Positions 1 to 20,218 of a DNA stretch of 64,000 nt are shown one piece after another; the stretch's first letter is position 1, and every line of letters begins with the position of its first letter. The stretch comes from Metaphire vulgaris (Eukaryota > Annelida > Clitellata > Crassiclitellata > Megascolecidae). Where the stretch lies: the NCBI GenBank assembly GCA_018105865.1, contig CM030866.1, forward strand, positions 4,054,451-4,118,450. Reading direction: 5' to 3'. Both the position numbers and the translations under genes were made by a program. The notes below the pieces were generated by a model. The model searched no databases and was not told the DNA's origin. It worked only from the letters and a program-made list of their open reading frames with translations.

Positions 1-175
1 GGCGGCTCCAGGATTTGGCAAGTGTGGGGGCCGTTGGGTGGCAACTTCTAATCATGGGGGCCAACTATTTGTTGTTATGTATGTAGTATTAAGTATAGGG
101 TCTCAACAGGGTGGCCACTGGGGGGAGGCACTCAGTAGGGGCACGGGCCCCCTGCCCCCCGGTGGAGCCGCCCCT
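1..175 (+). mobile_element. hAT-type MITE, family A (cut by window start)
   Basis: This is the right-hand part of the family A element, which elsewhere has the terminal inverted repeat CAGTGGCGGCTC and 8-bp target duplications. Only the first few bases are missing. It ends in a degenerate copy of the right terminus (GGAGCCGCCCCTG). The interior lacks coding capacity. Family A is the commonest element in the window. Confidence 0.75.
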
Positions 176-422
176 GAGTTCAAATGAAATTATGAATTAT
201 AAAATGCATTTAAGTGTGCGCTTAGTGTCTAGCCTACTACAGTGTAAATCGGACTACACGTAGGCCTACAAAGAGACATGTAAAGCGACAGAATTTATTA
301 GCTCTATTAAATTGTATGTCCCGCGACAAAACATGCATGCAAATATTATGAATGTATGAAGAAAAGGAAGGATAAAAAGCTTCAAAAAGGTAAAAATAAA
401 CGAAAAATTAAGAGAAGCTATG

Positions 423-611
423 CAGTAGCGGCTCTAGGATTTGGCAAGTGGGGGGCATTGGATTGGCAACTTCTAATCATGGGGGCCAACCATTTGTTGT
501 TTAATGTATGTAGCATTAAGTATAGGTCCCAACTGGGGGGCCACTGGGGGGCCAGGCACTCAATAGGGGGCACGGGCCCCCTCTAGCCCCCCCCCGGTGG
601 AGCCGCCACTG
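423..611 (+). mobile_element. hAT-type MITE, family A, full length
   Basis: The left end is CAGTAGCGGCTC and the right end GAGCCGCCACTG. The element is flanked by perfect 8-bp direct repeats aagctatg (415-422 and 612-619). Eight-base duplications and a CAG...CTG terminus point to the hAT superfamily. It is non-autonomous. Confidence 0.88.
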
Positions 612-619
612 AAGCTATG

Positions 620-720
620 TTCCATGAGTCCCAAGGGATGGGACGGAACACTGATGTCTCATCCCATCCCATGGGACGGATCCCATGGGATCCATGAGAC
701 GAATCCCATGGGACACAGTG
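620..720. repeat. Palindromic degenerate repeat around CCCATGGGA
   Basis: The short palindrome TCCCATGGGA and its variants recur about five times here, spaced by GACGGA or TGAGACGAA. It may be the inside of a further MITE or a decayed inverted repeat. No gene is visible. Confidence 0.4.
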
Positions 721-773
721 CCCAATTTCCAGCACATAAAGACGGACTTGTGTTTCACTTATTGACTAAAATG

Positions 774-853
774 TTAACCCCTTAACCGTGTATTTAACTG
801 TAGCTCAATGTAAAATGGACGGATATATCCGGGATCCCCAGTTAAGAGGTTAA
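774..853. mobile_element. piggyBac-like MITE (TTAA family)
   Basis: An 80-bp element is bounded by TTAA at both ends, with inverted termini TTAACCCCTTAAC and GTTAAGAGGTTAA. The interior carries the family core AATGTAAAATGGACGGATAT. A TTAA target with CCC-type termini fits the piggyBac superfamily. Related copies lie at 3768, 9386, 9529, 29800, 38076 and 49128, and a fragment at 56480. Confidence 0.75.
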
Positions 854-896
854 CTATAATTAAATGCTACTGTGCTTAGATTCTAATTTCAAGATT

Positions 897-897
<1 letters not shown>

Positions 898-985
<88 letters not shown>

Positions 986-1330
986 TCTAGACAATTTCTC
1001 CAGCGCAGTAAACAAGGTTTAAGGCCTACGACAAAAGCGCTTTGACATAATTCTATCAGTAAAATCCGATATTAAATAGGTGTGTTTTTAAGTTCCTAAG
1101 AAAGGATTCCGCAGAGACAGCTTCCGACACAACGTCAGGTAACGAGTTCCAAAGTAACGGATTCCCTTTGGAGAACGACCTTTCTCCAAACTTGTAGTGG
1201 GCGAGTGCATAAGGATTTCGTAACTTTCGCTTAAGCTGTTTAAAAGTTAAACACGTCCACAGGTAGACCTTAATAATGAGTTTATGGTCTAAATGTACGG
1301 CTTCGAGTGCAATCTTGAAATTTTAATAAT
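898..1330 (-). mobile_element. LINE 3' end with (AAT)n tail
   Basis: On the minus strand the conceptual translation contains FGERSFSKGNPLLWNSLPD and then FLRNLKTHLFN. This is the C-terminal pattern typical of ORF2 proteins of CR1/L2/Jockey-group non-LTR retrotransposons. It is followed by a 3' UTR containing TACTGCGCTGGAGAAATTGT and then the (AAT)n array, which reads as (ATT)n at 898-984 on the plus strand. The copy is 5' truncated and inactive. Confidence 0.65.
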
Positions 1331-1711
1331 ATATTATTGCATTAACAGTCACACCCAACTATATTGCCGCCTCCGTTAAAATCAATGCAATTTTAGGCAA
1401 TTCCAAACTGCCTGTAACGACATAAACGTGTTTGTGTGTGTGCCTGTGTGCGTGTTTGTTTGTCTCTGTGTGTTGAGTTTCTACGCTGCTACTGTAGGGC
1501 CTACAGGGTGGCGCAAAAGAAACCCGACTATAGTCGCATTTAGGTTTGCATCTAATATAGTACGGGTTTTTTTGCGCCGCGTTGTATTCCTATATTTGGG
1601 GATTTGCCTTCAGGCGTCGACTTAATTAGACTATTTTACGTTGAAAAGCTTTTTAAAATTCATTTTAAGCTCTCTCTCGTCTCTAAACAGTGAGTCGATC
1701 AAGAGAACAAG

Positions 1712-10821
<9,110 letters not shown>

Positions 10822-10989
10822 GCGGAAGCAGGAGAGGAGGAGGAGGAGGAGGAGGAGGAGAATAAGGATATTGCTGAGTAGAGTAGATTGGCATAATATA
10901 GTTATATAAAGCGACGATAATATTAATGTTTGACTCTAGTGGAGATTATATTCAGAAAACCGCTTTTGATTTTCAGCTCGTATATTTTA

Positions 10990-11350
10990 CAGTAGAACTT
11001 CGTTATAACGAACTCGGCTATAACGTGTGGTCGGTTAAAACGTATCGCAATGTATACGGTCCCGTGCGATGCGCTGCTGTATTGGATGACATTAATTTTG
11101 ATATAACGTACCTCGGATTCAGAGGCGTAGCGAGGGAGGCAGGGGGCATATGGCGCCAAAATTGGGTATTTGTCTTTTTTTATGCTCGTCAGCATGAACA
11201 GTGTGACGACCCTATTTTTGCTCGTCATCAGTGTTGGGGGCGCCAATGGTACACATTCCCCCCCTGGGCGCCGGATACCCTCGCTACGCCTCTGCTCGGA
11301 TTCAACTTATATGTAATAAATTTTACAAGTGTTACACCGAAGTTCTACTG
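10990..11350. mobile_element. Tigger-like MITE with nested hAT element
   Basis: Outer ends are CAGTAGAACTTCGTTATAAC and ACCGAAGTTCTACTG. Inside, a family C hAT element runs from CAGAGGCGTAGCG (about 11121) to CGCTACGCCTCTG (about 11294), flanked by perfect 8-bp duplications ctcggatt. The nesting dates the hAT insertion after the Tigger insertion. Confidence 0.8.
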
Positions 11351-11379
11351 TAGAAATGTTTTACTTCTGTGTGTGTGTG

Positions 11380-11549
11380 CAGTGGCGGCTCCAGGATTTG
11401 GCAAGCGTGGGGGTGGCAAATTCTAAGCATGGGGCCACCATCTAACCATTTGTTGGTAGGTATGTAGTAATAAGTATAGGGTCCCAACAGGGGGCACTGG
11501 AGGTCAGGCATTCAATAGGGGAGCACGCCCCCAAGTGGATCCGCCACTG
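11380..11549 (+). mobile_element. hAT-type MITE, family A
   Basis: Left CAGTGGCGGCTCCAGG, right GATCCGCCACTG. The flanking duplication is obscured by a GT-rich left flank. It lies downstream of the plakin gene. Confidence 0.75.
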
Positions 11550-11610
11550 TGAGTGTTATTTAACTAAATTGACATTAAGAAGACCATAGATAGAAGAATA
11601 AAGGAAATGA

Positions 11611-11904
11611 CAGTGGAGGTTCCACCATGTTGATGACTGGGGAAGCATCCCCCAACGGGGTTCCGGATGACCTTTTGTTGCTTGTCAACCTATTTTCCAG
11701 TGAGTTTTTTTAAAAATTTAGTGAAAAATACTGCAAATTGCCTTCTTTTTTTAGCTTGTCGACCTTTTTGTAATTTAGTGGGCAAACAACGACCTTTTTC
11801 TCTCTTTTCTTTTGTTTTTCTCTTCTTCACTTTGCATCCCCAACACGAACTTCCTATAAATTTTTTTCACCCCCCCCCACCAAGAATTCCTGGAACCGCC
11901 ACTG
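11611..11904 (+). mobile_element. hAT-type MITE, family E
   Basis: Left CAGTGGAGGTTCC, right GGAACCGCCACTG. The flanks gaaatga and gacaatga are imperfect duplications. It matches the copy at 2428-2687, including the internal CCTTTTTTRCTTGTC motif. Confidence 0.7.
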
Positions 11905-12077
11905 GACAATGATCTGCTATCTGCTACTGCTTCGTGACATTTGCCTTTGTCTTGTTTCGAGATGTAGTTCTATCATTTAACTCTACAACAGGTTATGTGA
12001 AACTGATATATTTCGAACTGATTGAAAATGGCGATGTACTGTAGACTGTAGAACCTACAACGTAATATGAATTTATG

Positions 12078-12235
12078 CAGTGTTTTACCCAGGCTTGTTA
12101 GGAGGAGATTCCCCCCCCAATCTCAAAATCCCCCCCCCAAAAAAAATCCCAGCACTGAAACTTTTTTGCATTAAACTGTGCCTCTTCCCATCCACCCAAG
12201 TCAATTTCCCCTCTGAAAGATCTGGATAAAACGCT
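12078..12235. mobile_element. hAT-type MITE, family K
   Basis: Left CAGTGTTTTACCCAGG, right CTGGATAAAACGCTG. Flanks aatttatg and aatttatt are a near-perfect 8-bp duplication. Confidence 0.7.
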
Positions 12236-12398
12236 GAATTTATTTAGTATAAGGATTAAATTCAACAGCTGTAGGCGCGTATTTGCAAAAGCTAAAGCAA
12301 AATTTAGTGTAAAAATGAACCATCTTTAGTCTGTCCATGAAACAATAAACGACTTGATGTTTCCCTGTCAGAATAAAATAATTGAAGCAGTTAATTAA

Positions 12399-12702
12399 GG
12401 TTTGAGCCCAAGGAATCTGTAACTGTCTCTGTAGAAAAATCAGACCTCCTTTCAGAGGGTAGATAAGGCCCGGGTCATTTGCAAACGTTAGGTTCTTCAG
12501 TACCCTAACACTTAGAATGGGTCTATTGGGTGGTTTAACAGGTAACCGGGTAAACAGATTCACAAATGCATTAGAGAGTAATAAGGACTGATATTAGGTT
12601 TGAGCCCCAAGGAATCTGTAACTGTCTCTGTAGAAAAATCAGACCTCCAGAAGATAAGTTTCAATTTGCAAAAGTTAGGTTCTTCAGTACCCTAACACTT
12701 AC
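12399..12702. repeat. Diverged ~110-bp direct duplication
   Basis: About 12399-12512 and 12596-12702 share GGAATCTGTAACTGTCTCTG at their start and GTTCTTCAGTACCCTAACAC at their end, with small indels between. The copies are separated by about 85 bases. No gene function is visible. Confidence 0.75.
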
Positions 12703-12786
12703 TATGTTACTCACTTGTTAGAAATATTAACTTACTACAAAGTAATACAGAAATTAGTTTCAATTTCCATAGGTCTGTTAGTCCAT

Positions 12787-12837
12787 AGTGGCTTTCACAC
12801 AGGGCAGACCCTGCTGAACCACTCTAAACCTTGTCAA

Positions 12838-12912
<75 letters not shown>

Positions 12913-12950
12913 CATCATCATCATCATCATCATCATCATTACTCTTGTGT
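12787..12950 (+). repeat. ACTGAACCACTCTAAACC-type tail plus (ATT)n(ATC)n
   Basis: A short conserved leader (CACACAGGGCAGACCCTGCT, then GAACCACTCTAAACC) precedes a pure ATT array that switches to ATC. The same leader precedes triplet arrays at 28847, 30590 and 54455, so this is probably a SINE or LINE 3' end with its tail. Confidence 0.65.
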
Positions 12951-13139
12951 TCTCATTATTTTGAGACCCCAAAGTAGACTGCTCGCCCCCTCTGATAGGA
13001 CCGAGGACAAATAATCTAATACTGTAGTCTCAATAGTCTTTACCCTAAGTTGACATCACATCGGCGTCCAACTTCAACGCATCGGCGATAGATGGCGCCG
13101 TGAGTTGTCACGTGATCTCCGAGCCGGCCCTGTGATTGG

Positions 13140-14013
13140 TCAGCGGCACCCGCAGCTGGCGGCCACCATTTCGTCGTACTGTTTCAAGATGACGTTTTCG
13201 TCGTCGTCGAAATACAGAAGACTGATCGAGTACAGCTTATTGGGGACGCAGCACGGGGTCCCGACAGGATCCGGTTCGATCTTCAGGGCGTGAACGATGC
13301 TCTGCACGGTCGCGTGGTTCGACGGTCTCTGGTCCTCCCCGAGGGGGAACGGGCACGCGCCGCCGCAGCGGTAGGCGCTGTAGCCCTTCGGGGAGATGAC
13401 CCACCCGGACCACCCGATCTTCGCGAAGTCGACGTACATCTCCTGGCGTTGGCAGGTCCGACGACCGCCGCCGCTCCGTCGGCCCCCGGAGGAGGAGGAC
13501 CCCGGAGCGGAGCGGCGGCGACGACGATGCAGCAGCCGCCCAGTGTTCGAGCCTCCGTCGTTGAGGCGCCGGTGTACGGCGGGGCTCATGTAGGCGCGAG
13601 GGCGCTTGAGGGGCGGAGGCCCGTGCTCGGCCCGGTAACCCTCGTTCAGGAAGCGGATGTACGCCTGTTGCATGGACCGGAGATCGCTTCCGGAAGACGG
13701 TGGCTTGTAGGACGCGTCTTCCATAAAATCTACACAAATAATAATATGCCCCCTTACTGAAACCCTGGCTACGCCACAGCAAGTGGGACGTCGTGCAGAT
13801 GGAAAATTCTTTATAAACTAATATACCTGTATATAGAATTTCTGAAAATAATGCTAATGGTTCTGTTGATTAAAGGGGCGCAGCCAGAGGTTCGGTGGGC
13901 CAGACGCCCCCATAATCGAACAGTACGACCAATATTCAAAAGGCCAATGTTCAAAAACCTCTGATATATTATTAGGTTATTATTATTAAAATTATTATTA
14001 TTATTATCTGACA

Positions 14014-14049
<36 letters not shown>

Positions 14050-14489
14050 CATCATCATCATCATCATCATCCAGGACGATTTGTATAGCGCCGTAAGATA
14101 AGTTCAAATACTAAAATCAAAAGCGCTTTGACAGGGCTAACGTGTTAATGAAGGCGAATTAAGGTCCAAAATGGCGATGTTGAAAATCCGTTCGGATGAT
14201 AAAATGAACTTGCTGCCAGGAAACAAATTGATCAGTTTCATGTTATGTGAGTGTTTGAGGACGAATTTACCGCCTTCTCTGGTCACGTGACGCGCCTTGT
14301 CGTCTGCGAAGACGACGAGAACAGGTTGTTTGCTGTCGTGGTGCTCCGTTCGCTGAGCGAATCGCAGGCGCGCTTCGTTGACCCCGTGACCTCTCGGCGA
14401 ACGTGACGTCACCAAGAACCCTCAACGACAAACGACAAGAACAAACACACTTCCTGTCTAATAACTCAGCGATTAGAGGAGATATAGAT

Positions 14490-14581
<92 letters not shown>

Positions 14582-14775
14582 AGATTTTAATACCTACCAA
14601 ATTTATCTGATTAAGACTGATTTTTAATGTGTTTTAATTATTTGCTTTTGTTATTATTTACTATCTTTTTTTACATTGGTGGTCAAAAAGGGCCCCAGTT
14701 CTTCTGGGCTCTAATGCCTCGCTTATTCTTGCTATATGGTAGCTACGCCTCTGCCGTGATAACGAAGTTCTACTG

Positions 14776-14860
<85 letters not shown>

Positions 14861-14870
14861 GTAATAATAA

Positions 14871-14901
<31 letters not shown>

Positions 14902-17900
14902 GAACTTCTATGGCGCCAATTTAGTAATGCAGTTGGCAACAGTATATATAATCAGCATATATATATATATATAATATATATATATATAGTATATACTGTA
15001 TATATATATGTAATTATATATACTGTATATATATATATGCTGATTATTGCTTATCACTGACCACGGTTGTCGTCTGGTTGTTCCACCCATCGTCGCACGG
15101 TGGCGCTGACATTGAACACCTCCCACCCTTGCTTTTGATGTCTGCCGATGCGTCGACGATGCAGCAGTCTTAGACTTGCGTCATCGATGACGTCACCGTC
15201 CGACGTCATCGACTTCCGGTCGCGCTCGTTCGTGGCATTTCCGGTTCTAATGACTTCGTACAGAAACAGCTGAAAGTAAAAACAGTAATAATGATAAAAG
15301 GCATCTATTTGTGGTAGATACAGTAAAATGTATTCGAGTAATAATTATAAAGTCGGATGGGGAGGAGAGGGGGGTTGTGGCGCTGAGACCAGTTAGGGGT
15401 CACGTGGTCAAGCGTCTCGACGACTAACAATTGGTGGCTGAGCCTAATTTTAGAACCACAAAGGGGTCTGGGTGTTTGGGGTGGGGGCCGTAGCAGTGGC
15501 GGTCCCACATGGGGGCCCTTCGAGCCCTTATTGAATGCCTGACCTCACAGTGAACCTCCATCTGAGACCCCTATACTTACTAGGCCCTACTACATAATTA
15601 GCAACGAATAGTTGACCCCCGTGCTAAATAAATTCCGGAGTTCTCTTCCTTACTTGCTTACAGTATTTCAGAGCTTTACACTTCTAAATGGGATTTTATC
15701 ACCGACTCGAATTCCTTTCTCTTATTATAACACAGCTCACGCACATGGTGAACAGGTCATCGTCTGGCGGGCATCGCTGGGGTCACGTGAGTGCGAAAAA
15801 TGCGAGGACCTCGTTGAATAATGCATGCTCCCAGCTTCGGCATCTCCACAGAAGTCGTGGCAATAGAGAGACGCGCTGGGCAATGAAGGGTTAACGTGCT
15901 GAAGACGTTGATTGATGATCGCCTGCTAATTACCGGCTGGACGTGAATCGGTTCCCTTGGGAAACTGCGTTAATTGTCAAATTAATTGCGTACGACGCAA
16001 ATCGCTCGAATTTTTTCAACAGACCACTCCCAAAAGTTTCGACTTTCAGTGACAGGCAGTGGCGGCTCCACCGAGGGGGGGCAGGGGGAGCCCGTGCCCC
16101 TCTATTGAGTGCCCCCCAGTGCCCCCAGTTGGGATCCTATACTTAATGCAACATACATTAAACAACAAATGGTTGGCCCCCATGATTAGAAGTTGCCACC
16201 CCAACGGCCCCCCATTTGCCAAATCCTAGAGCCGCCACTGGTGACAGGGTCGGGCGTTAGGGGGCCAGAAGTTTCGACTCCCACTGAAGGAATTTATTTT
16301 TGGTCAGTGCTAGTGGCATCGATGAAAATTTTTCCGAGGGGGGGGGCGGCGGCAAAACACAATGGTCTATTCAATTCCACAGTTTATAGTTAATGTTAAG
16401 TTTCTCGGTTTCAATTTTCGCATCAGTATTGTTTTACGAAGTAATGTTAAAATATTGGTTTAAAGCCAAATAATAGTTGGTTACAAGAATAGATTCGTAT
16501 TTTCCATGGGGAGAAAGTGTCCTGTCTTTTCCTACTGTGTGGGCGCCCATGGTCAGTGCTAAGAAGGTGTGAGCCCCCCAGCCCTCCTCACCCAATTTCC
16601 CATGGAATAAGTTGCACGGGATCGAATGCGGTGGAAACTCCGATTGTAAGTAAGTAAGTAAGTAAGTAAAGGCGTTCTTATATAGCGCCTCTTGAGTCTT
16701 AATAGTAAAAAAAACCACTATACGAAGCGTGAGTGAAATCTTCTGAGTCTGAAATATTTCCTCTTTTCTGTACGGTGGCTCGTTAGAGACACCCTTGACC
16801 GTTGGCATAGCAATCGTGGGGTTTGCGCAAAACCGATGATAAATCTAAAATTTTGCTCGGGGGGTGGGGGAGGGAGGAAGGAGGATTAGATCATTAGAGT
16901 GACTGTCTATACAGAACCTACACAGGTCTACTAGGGCGTATTTTGCCGCTTTTCGTTACCGTAGTTTTCGATTGTTTTAACCGTTTGACTTAGAAAAACT
17001 TACGTCGATGACGTGAGCATTTACTATCGGCGATCGTCTGCCACTTGGGTCGTGACCCGTTGACCCCGAGGTCACCACCGATGATGACGACGATGGCGGT
17101 CCAGGGTGTCTGAGTTTGAAGAGATGAAACTCGGCTTCGAGGATCGTCTCAGATTCGCCGATGTGAGAAACGTCGAAGAAATAGAAGCGCTGGTCGACAT
17201 TAGCTGTGTACACGTATACAGTACAAGAAAAATATGCGCGATAATAATACTGCAAAATACCATGAAAAGTTCCAGGGGCGTATCTAGGGTATGGCTGGTA
17301 GGGCGTATGCCCTGGATGCCACTTGAAGGGTCTCCAATATAGCTGTGATCTGGCTCCAAAAGCAATAAAAGTGCGTAGGCCATTTAAGTAATTTTGACCT
17401 TGTGCCAATAATACATATGTCGCGATTTGTTAATTAAAGATTTATTAACTTGCTAGCCTAAGGGGCTGTCCATTAATTATGTCAACAATTTTTGGCCAAT
17501 GTTTGACTCCCTCCCCATGTCAACAACTGCCAACTTTCAAGTGACCCCCACAATAATTATGTCAAAAACTTTTGACCCCCTCCCCAATAAGACCTCCTGA
17601 ATAGTCTCGAAGGTTTTTTGAATGAACTTCTATAGCGCCACTATCTAATGCATCAATGTTTGCAGAGATGAGACCTTATTCCCTTTCTTTTGTTCATTAA
17701 ATGTCATAATGTGGTGATGATGACCTTGTTTTTTGCTTGTCAGGCTTTTTCCATTGTAATAAATAGTATTCCATGAAATTTCCTATTTTGTTATCATTTG
17801 CAAAAAAATGAAATTGTTGACGTCAACTTCTCTTGACCCCTCCCCTGTCAACAACTGTCAAACTTTTTCAAACCCTCTCCCCTATTTTGTTGAAATAATT

Positions 17901-18581
17901 AATGGACAGTTCCTAATTTAATTTTCTGAGACCCTGCCATGGACGCCAAATTCCCTGGGCACGCCCCTGAAGCATTTGGATCGTTTCCTCGAAATAAAAA
18001 CTAAAACTATTTTAATTAGACATCGTAACAAATTCTAGCTATCGTATTAGGATAATTGAATTTATCTTTAACGGTTTTTCAATGAAATGACGAGCAACCA
18101 CTAAATCAATTCACCAACCAATGAACTTCTATAGCGCCACTATCTAATGCATCAACCGATGGCACACCAAATCCAAACCTAGTTCGAGTCAGGTGTCAAG
18201 CCGGCGAAGGTGAAAGATATATCTGATAAGATATATACCTGACTGAGCATACCTGTAGATAGACGAGTCGTTTTGCCTACCTTTGTCAGGAATTCCTCGC
18301 ACGACGTCTGCGTCGTATGGACTCGAACGTCTGCTGATCCCGTCCAGGTAAGCGACTGTCCGGTAGAGATCGGTCAGGTATTCCGGAGGTGAACGATGAC
18401 GCCTCGTTGTATGCAGCGCTCCGGTTTCCGGAACCGGAACCTTCTCTATCCCGAACACTTCCGTCAGTTGCCTGGCGACGGCCTCGTTTTCGACTCCACC
18501 ACCGGAAGTGTATGCCCCGTGTGACGTCAGCGGAACTACGAAGCCGAAAATTGCCAGAGAGGAGATGACGTGGATCATCAT
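13140..18581 (-). CDS. Admp: ADMP-like BMP ligand precursor, 472 residues
   Basis: This is a secreted TGF-beta superfamily ligand. In other animals ADMP acts in the dorsoventral BMP gradient of the organiser. Exons: 18581-18281, 17203-17004, 15269-15062, 14390-14271, 13729-13140. All junctions are GT-AG and all phases match. Residues 1-20 form a signal peptide (MMIHVISSLAIFGFVV). The propeptide includes RFYFFDVSHIG, LFLYEVIRTGN, GWEVFNVSATVRRWV and QPVLVVFADDKARHV. A basic furin-type site (HRRRRRS) lies near residue 349. The mature domain, about 369-472, has GWSGWVISPKGY, NHATVQSIVHAL, TPCCVPNKLYSISLLYFDDD and the terminal CGCR, with all seven cysteines. The VDFAKIGWSGW and FDDDENVILKQYD features favour ADMP over BMP2/4 or BMP5-8. 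The start is the first Met before the signal peptide. Introns are rich in microsatellites. Confidence 0.9.
13975..14070 (+). repeat. (ATT)n(ATC)n array in ADMP intron 4
   Basis: ATT units switch to ATC units and are followed by ATTTGTATAGCGCCGTAAG, the dispersed TATAGCGCC motif found next to many arrays. Confidence 0.85.
14493..14577 (+). repeat. (TA)n(GA)n array
   Basis: A TA run of about 26 units passes straight into a GA run. It lies in ADMP intron 3. Not coding. Confidence 0.9.
14690..15040. repeat. Truncated Tigger end, (AAT)n/(ATT)n hairpin and (TA)n
   Basis: A lone Tigger right end (AACGAAGTTCTACTG) is followed by about 30 AAT units, then about 10 ATT units: an inverted arrangement able to fold. 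Next come AACTTCTATGGCGCCAA and TA-rich DNA. All lie in ADMP intron 3. Confidence 0.75.
15494..15620. mobile_element. hAT family A fragment
   Basis: CAGTGGCGGTCCCAC begins a diverged reverse-orientation copy with recognisable interior (tattgaatgcctgacc, tatacttactag). The right terminus is lost. Confidence 0.55.
16057..16240 (-). mobile_element. hAT-type MITE, family A, full length
   Basis: Left CAGTGGCGGCTCCACCG, right CTAGAGCCGCCACTG. Perfect 8-bp duplications gtgacagg flank it. It lies in ADMP intron 2. Confidence 0.9.
17274..17966. mobile_element. hAT family C-like element with a nested inverted-repeat element
   Basis: The outer ends are CAGGGGCGTATCTAGGG and GGGCACGCCCCTG. Inside, about 17460-17913 is bounded by GGGCTGTCCATTAATTATGT and an inverted AATAATTAATGGACAG. 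This suggests a second DNA transposon. Both are non-coding and lie in ADMP intron 1. Confidence 0.5.
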
Positions 18582-18943
18582 GATGGTCTTGCTAGTCCCG
18601 GTGACGGTTCTGGCACCCTAGCCTATCTGGTTTTCCGTCGACTCTCAGCCCCCCTTCCCTCCTTCCCTCCCTGCAGCGATGGTGATCGTACACTTTGCGG
18701 TCTGGCGCCCCGCCGCCGCTCGTATAGCTGACCTCCTACCTGCTCAGGTGTTCTTGGCGCTTGAAACAGGTGTCGGCGCGAGCGGTTTGTCACCTGAGAT
18801 TGGATGCGATTGGCTGCTGAAGAAAGCAGACGGCTGGAACGGAAAACGTCAATGAATGCCGTGAGAGGCGCGAAGAAGGAGATGGAGAAGGAGATGAGGG
18901 GCAGCGGCGAAGCCAGGATTCAGAAATAGGGGGGGGGCGCACA

Positions 18944-19133
18944 CAGGGGCGGCGCTGGGTTTTGTTGGCTGGGTGGGTCTAATGCAATCTACACAACTAG
19001 GACCCGGCTCAGACTACCCCTCGCCCCCCGCCCCAATCAAAACTTCTCTGGATTTGCACGATTTGCTCGGGTGTCCCTGCCCGAGGCTGGGTGGGTCCGG
19101 ACCCGCGGACCCACCCCCTTAGCGCCGCCCCTG
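18944..19133. mobile_element. hAT-type MITE, family L
   Basis: Perfect 13-bp inverted ends CAGGGGCGGCGCT and AGCGCCGCCCCTG. Flanks ggcgcaca and ggcccaca are an imperfect 8-bp duplication. It lies upstream of ADMP. Confidence 0.75.
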
Positions 19134-20218
19134 GGCCCACATCGATATCACCATTCCTGGGGAAATAATGCGGGTGTTGCTTATACCTGGAATAGGTCTA
19201 TCAAGGAGATGCAAGAGAACGTTAACTGCATTTTAAATGGTTTGAATTTCACGTCAACCAAAGTTCTTTGTCGTCTGGGACTCCGCCCTAGGTCCCGCTG
19301 GGAGGGCCCCCAACGTTTCTTCGACCCCTTAGTCAAAACAAGGAAAGGTGACGCGTGCAAAAGGTGGAGCCCATCTCCAATGGCGTAGCCACGAGGGTGC
19401 AAGAGGGAGCGGGCCCCCTATTTTGGCTGGGACCGGTCCCGAGATTTGCGCAAAATTGGGCGACAGAAGGTTCAGTTAGTTGACTTTCTCACTTCCGGTC
19501 GACTCATGAGTCATGACACTTCCGGTCTCTATGATTCAGCGTCATAAAAACTTTGGCCCTTTTAAAGATTTAGTTGAATACCTCTGCCACGGACTCATTT
19601 CAGGTTTTTAAGATGCAATAAAACATCGGATTCTGACAATGTTGGTCACTTTAATTTGCTCACTTTTATTCAAAAGCATATCAAATCCCACTAAACTACT
19701 TAAAATCTAGCTATTATTATAGGCCTAAGCAGTGCACTTTCCCTGAATTGTCAGAATTTTGTACCGCACGAGTGTTTTGCTTATTATAAACAGAGGCTAT
19801 AGTTTACTAGCAAAAACTTCCGGATTTTTATCAAATATTAGGCATAGGCCCTGTTATTGACAAAATGTGCCAACCAGAAAATGTCATTGAGAGAATGCAT
19901 GATTATGAATAGGTTTAGCCTAAGTAGGCCTATAGCCCAGATCAAAACGGGAGCAACATAAATGAATAAATATGAAAATATCAAGAAAGACTTCTGGTTT
20001 AGCGTATTGTCATTATTAAACGTCTCCTGGGTCCTTTCTCCTTGGCAATTTCTATGCAATTTCAAATGAACAAATCGGTGACGTGATAACAAACAAGTTA
20101 TTAATTAAGCAAACTGCGTGTGTAAATTAAAGTAAACTAATGTAAATTTTTGCAATTCAGTCATAAAAAAGCATATTGACAAACGAGAAACGAGAAGCAA
20201 AAGAGCAGGTCATCTGAA

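Noticed and set aside
12240..12563. 107-residue minus-strand frame
   Set aside because: It lies across a local duplication, shows no known domain, and is bounded by transposons. It may be a retroelement scrap, but I cannot support it.
13237..13782. Long frames opposite or shifted in ADMP exon 5
   Set aside because: Shadows; only the minus-strand frame ending CGCR carries the seven-cysteine domain.
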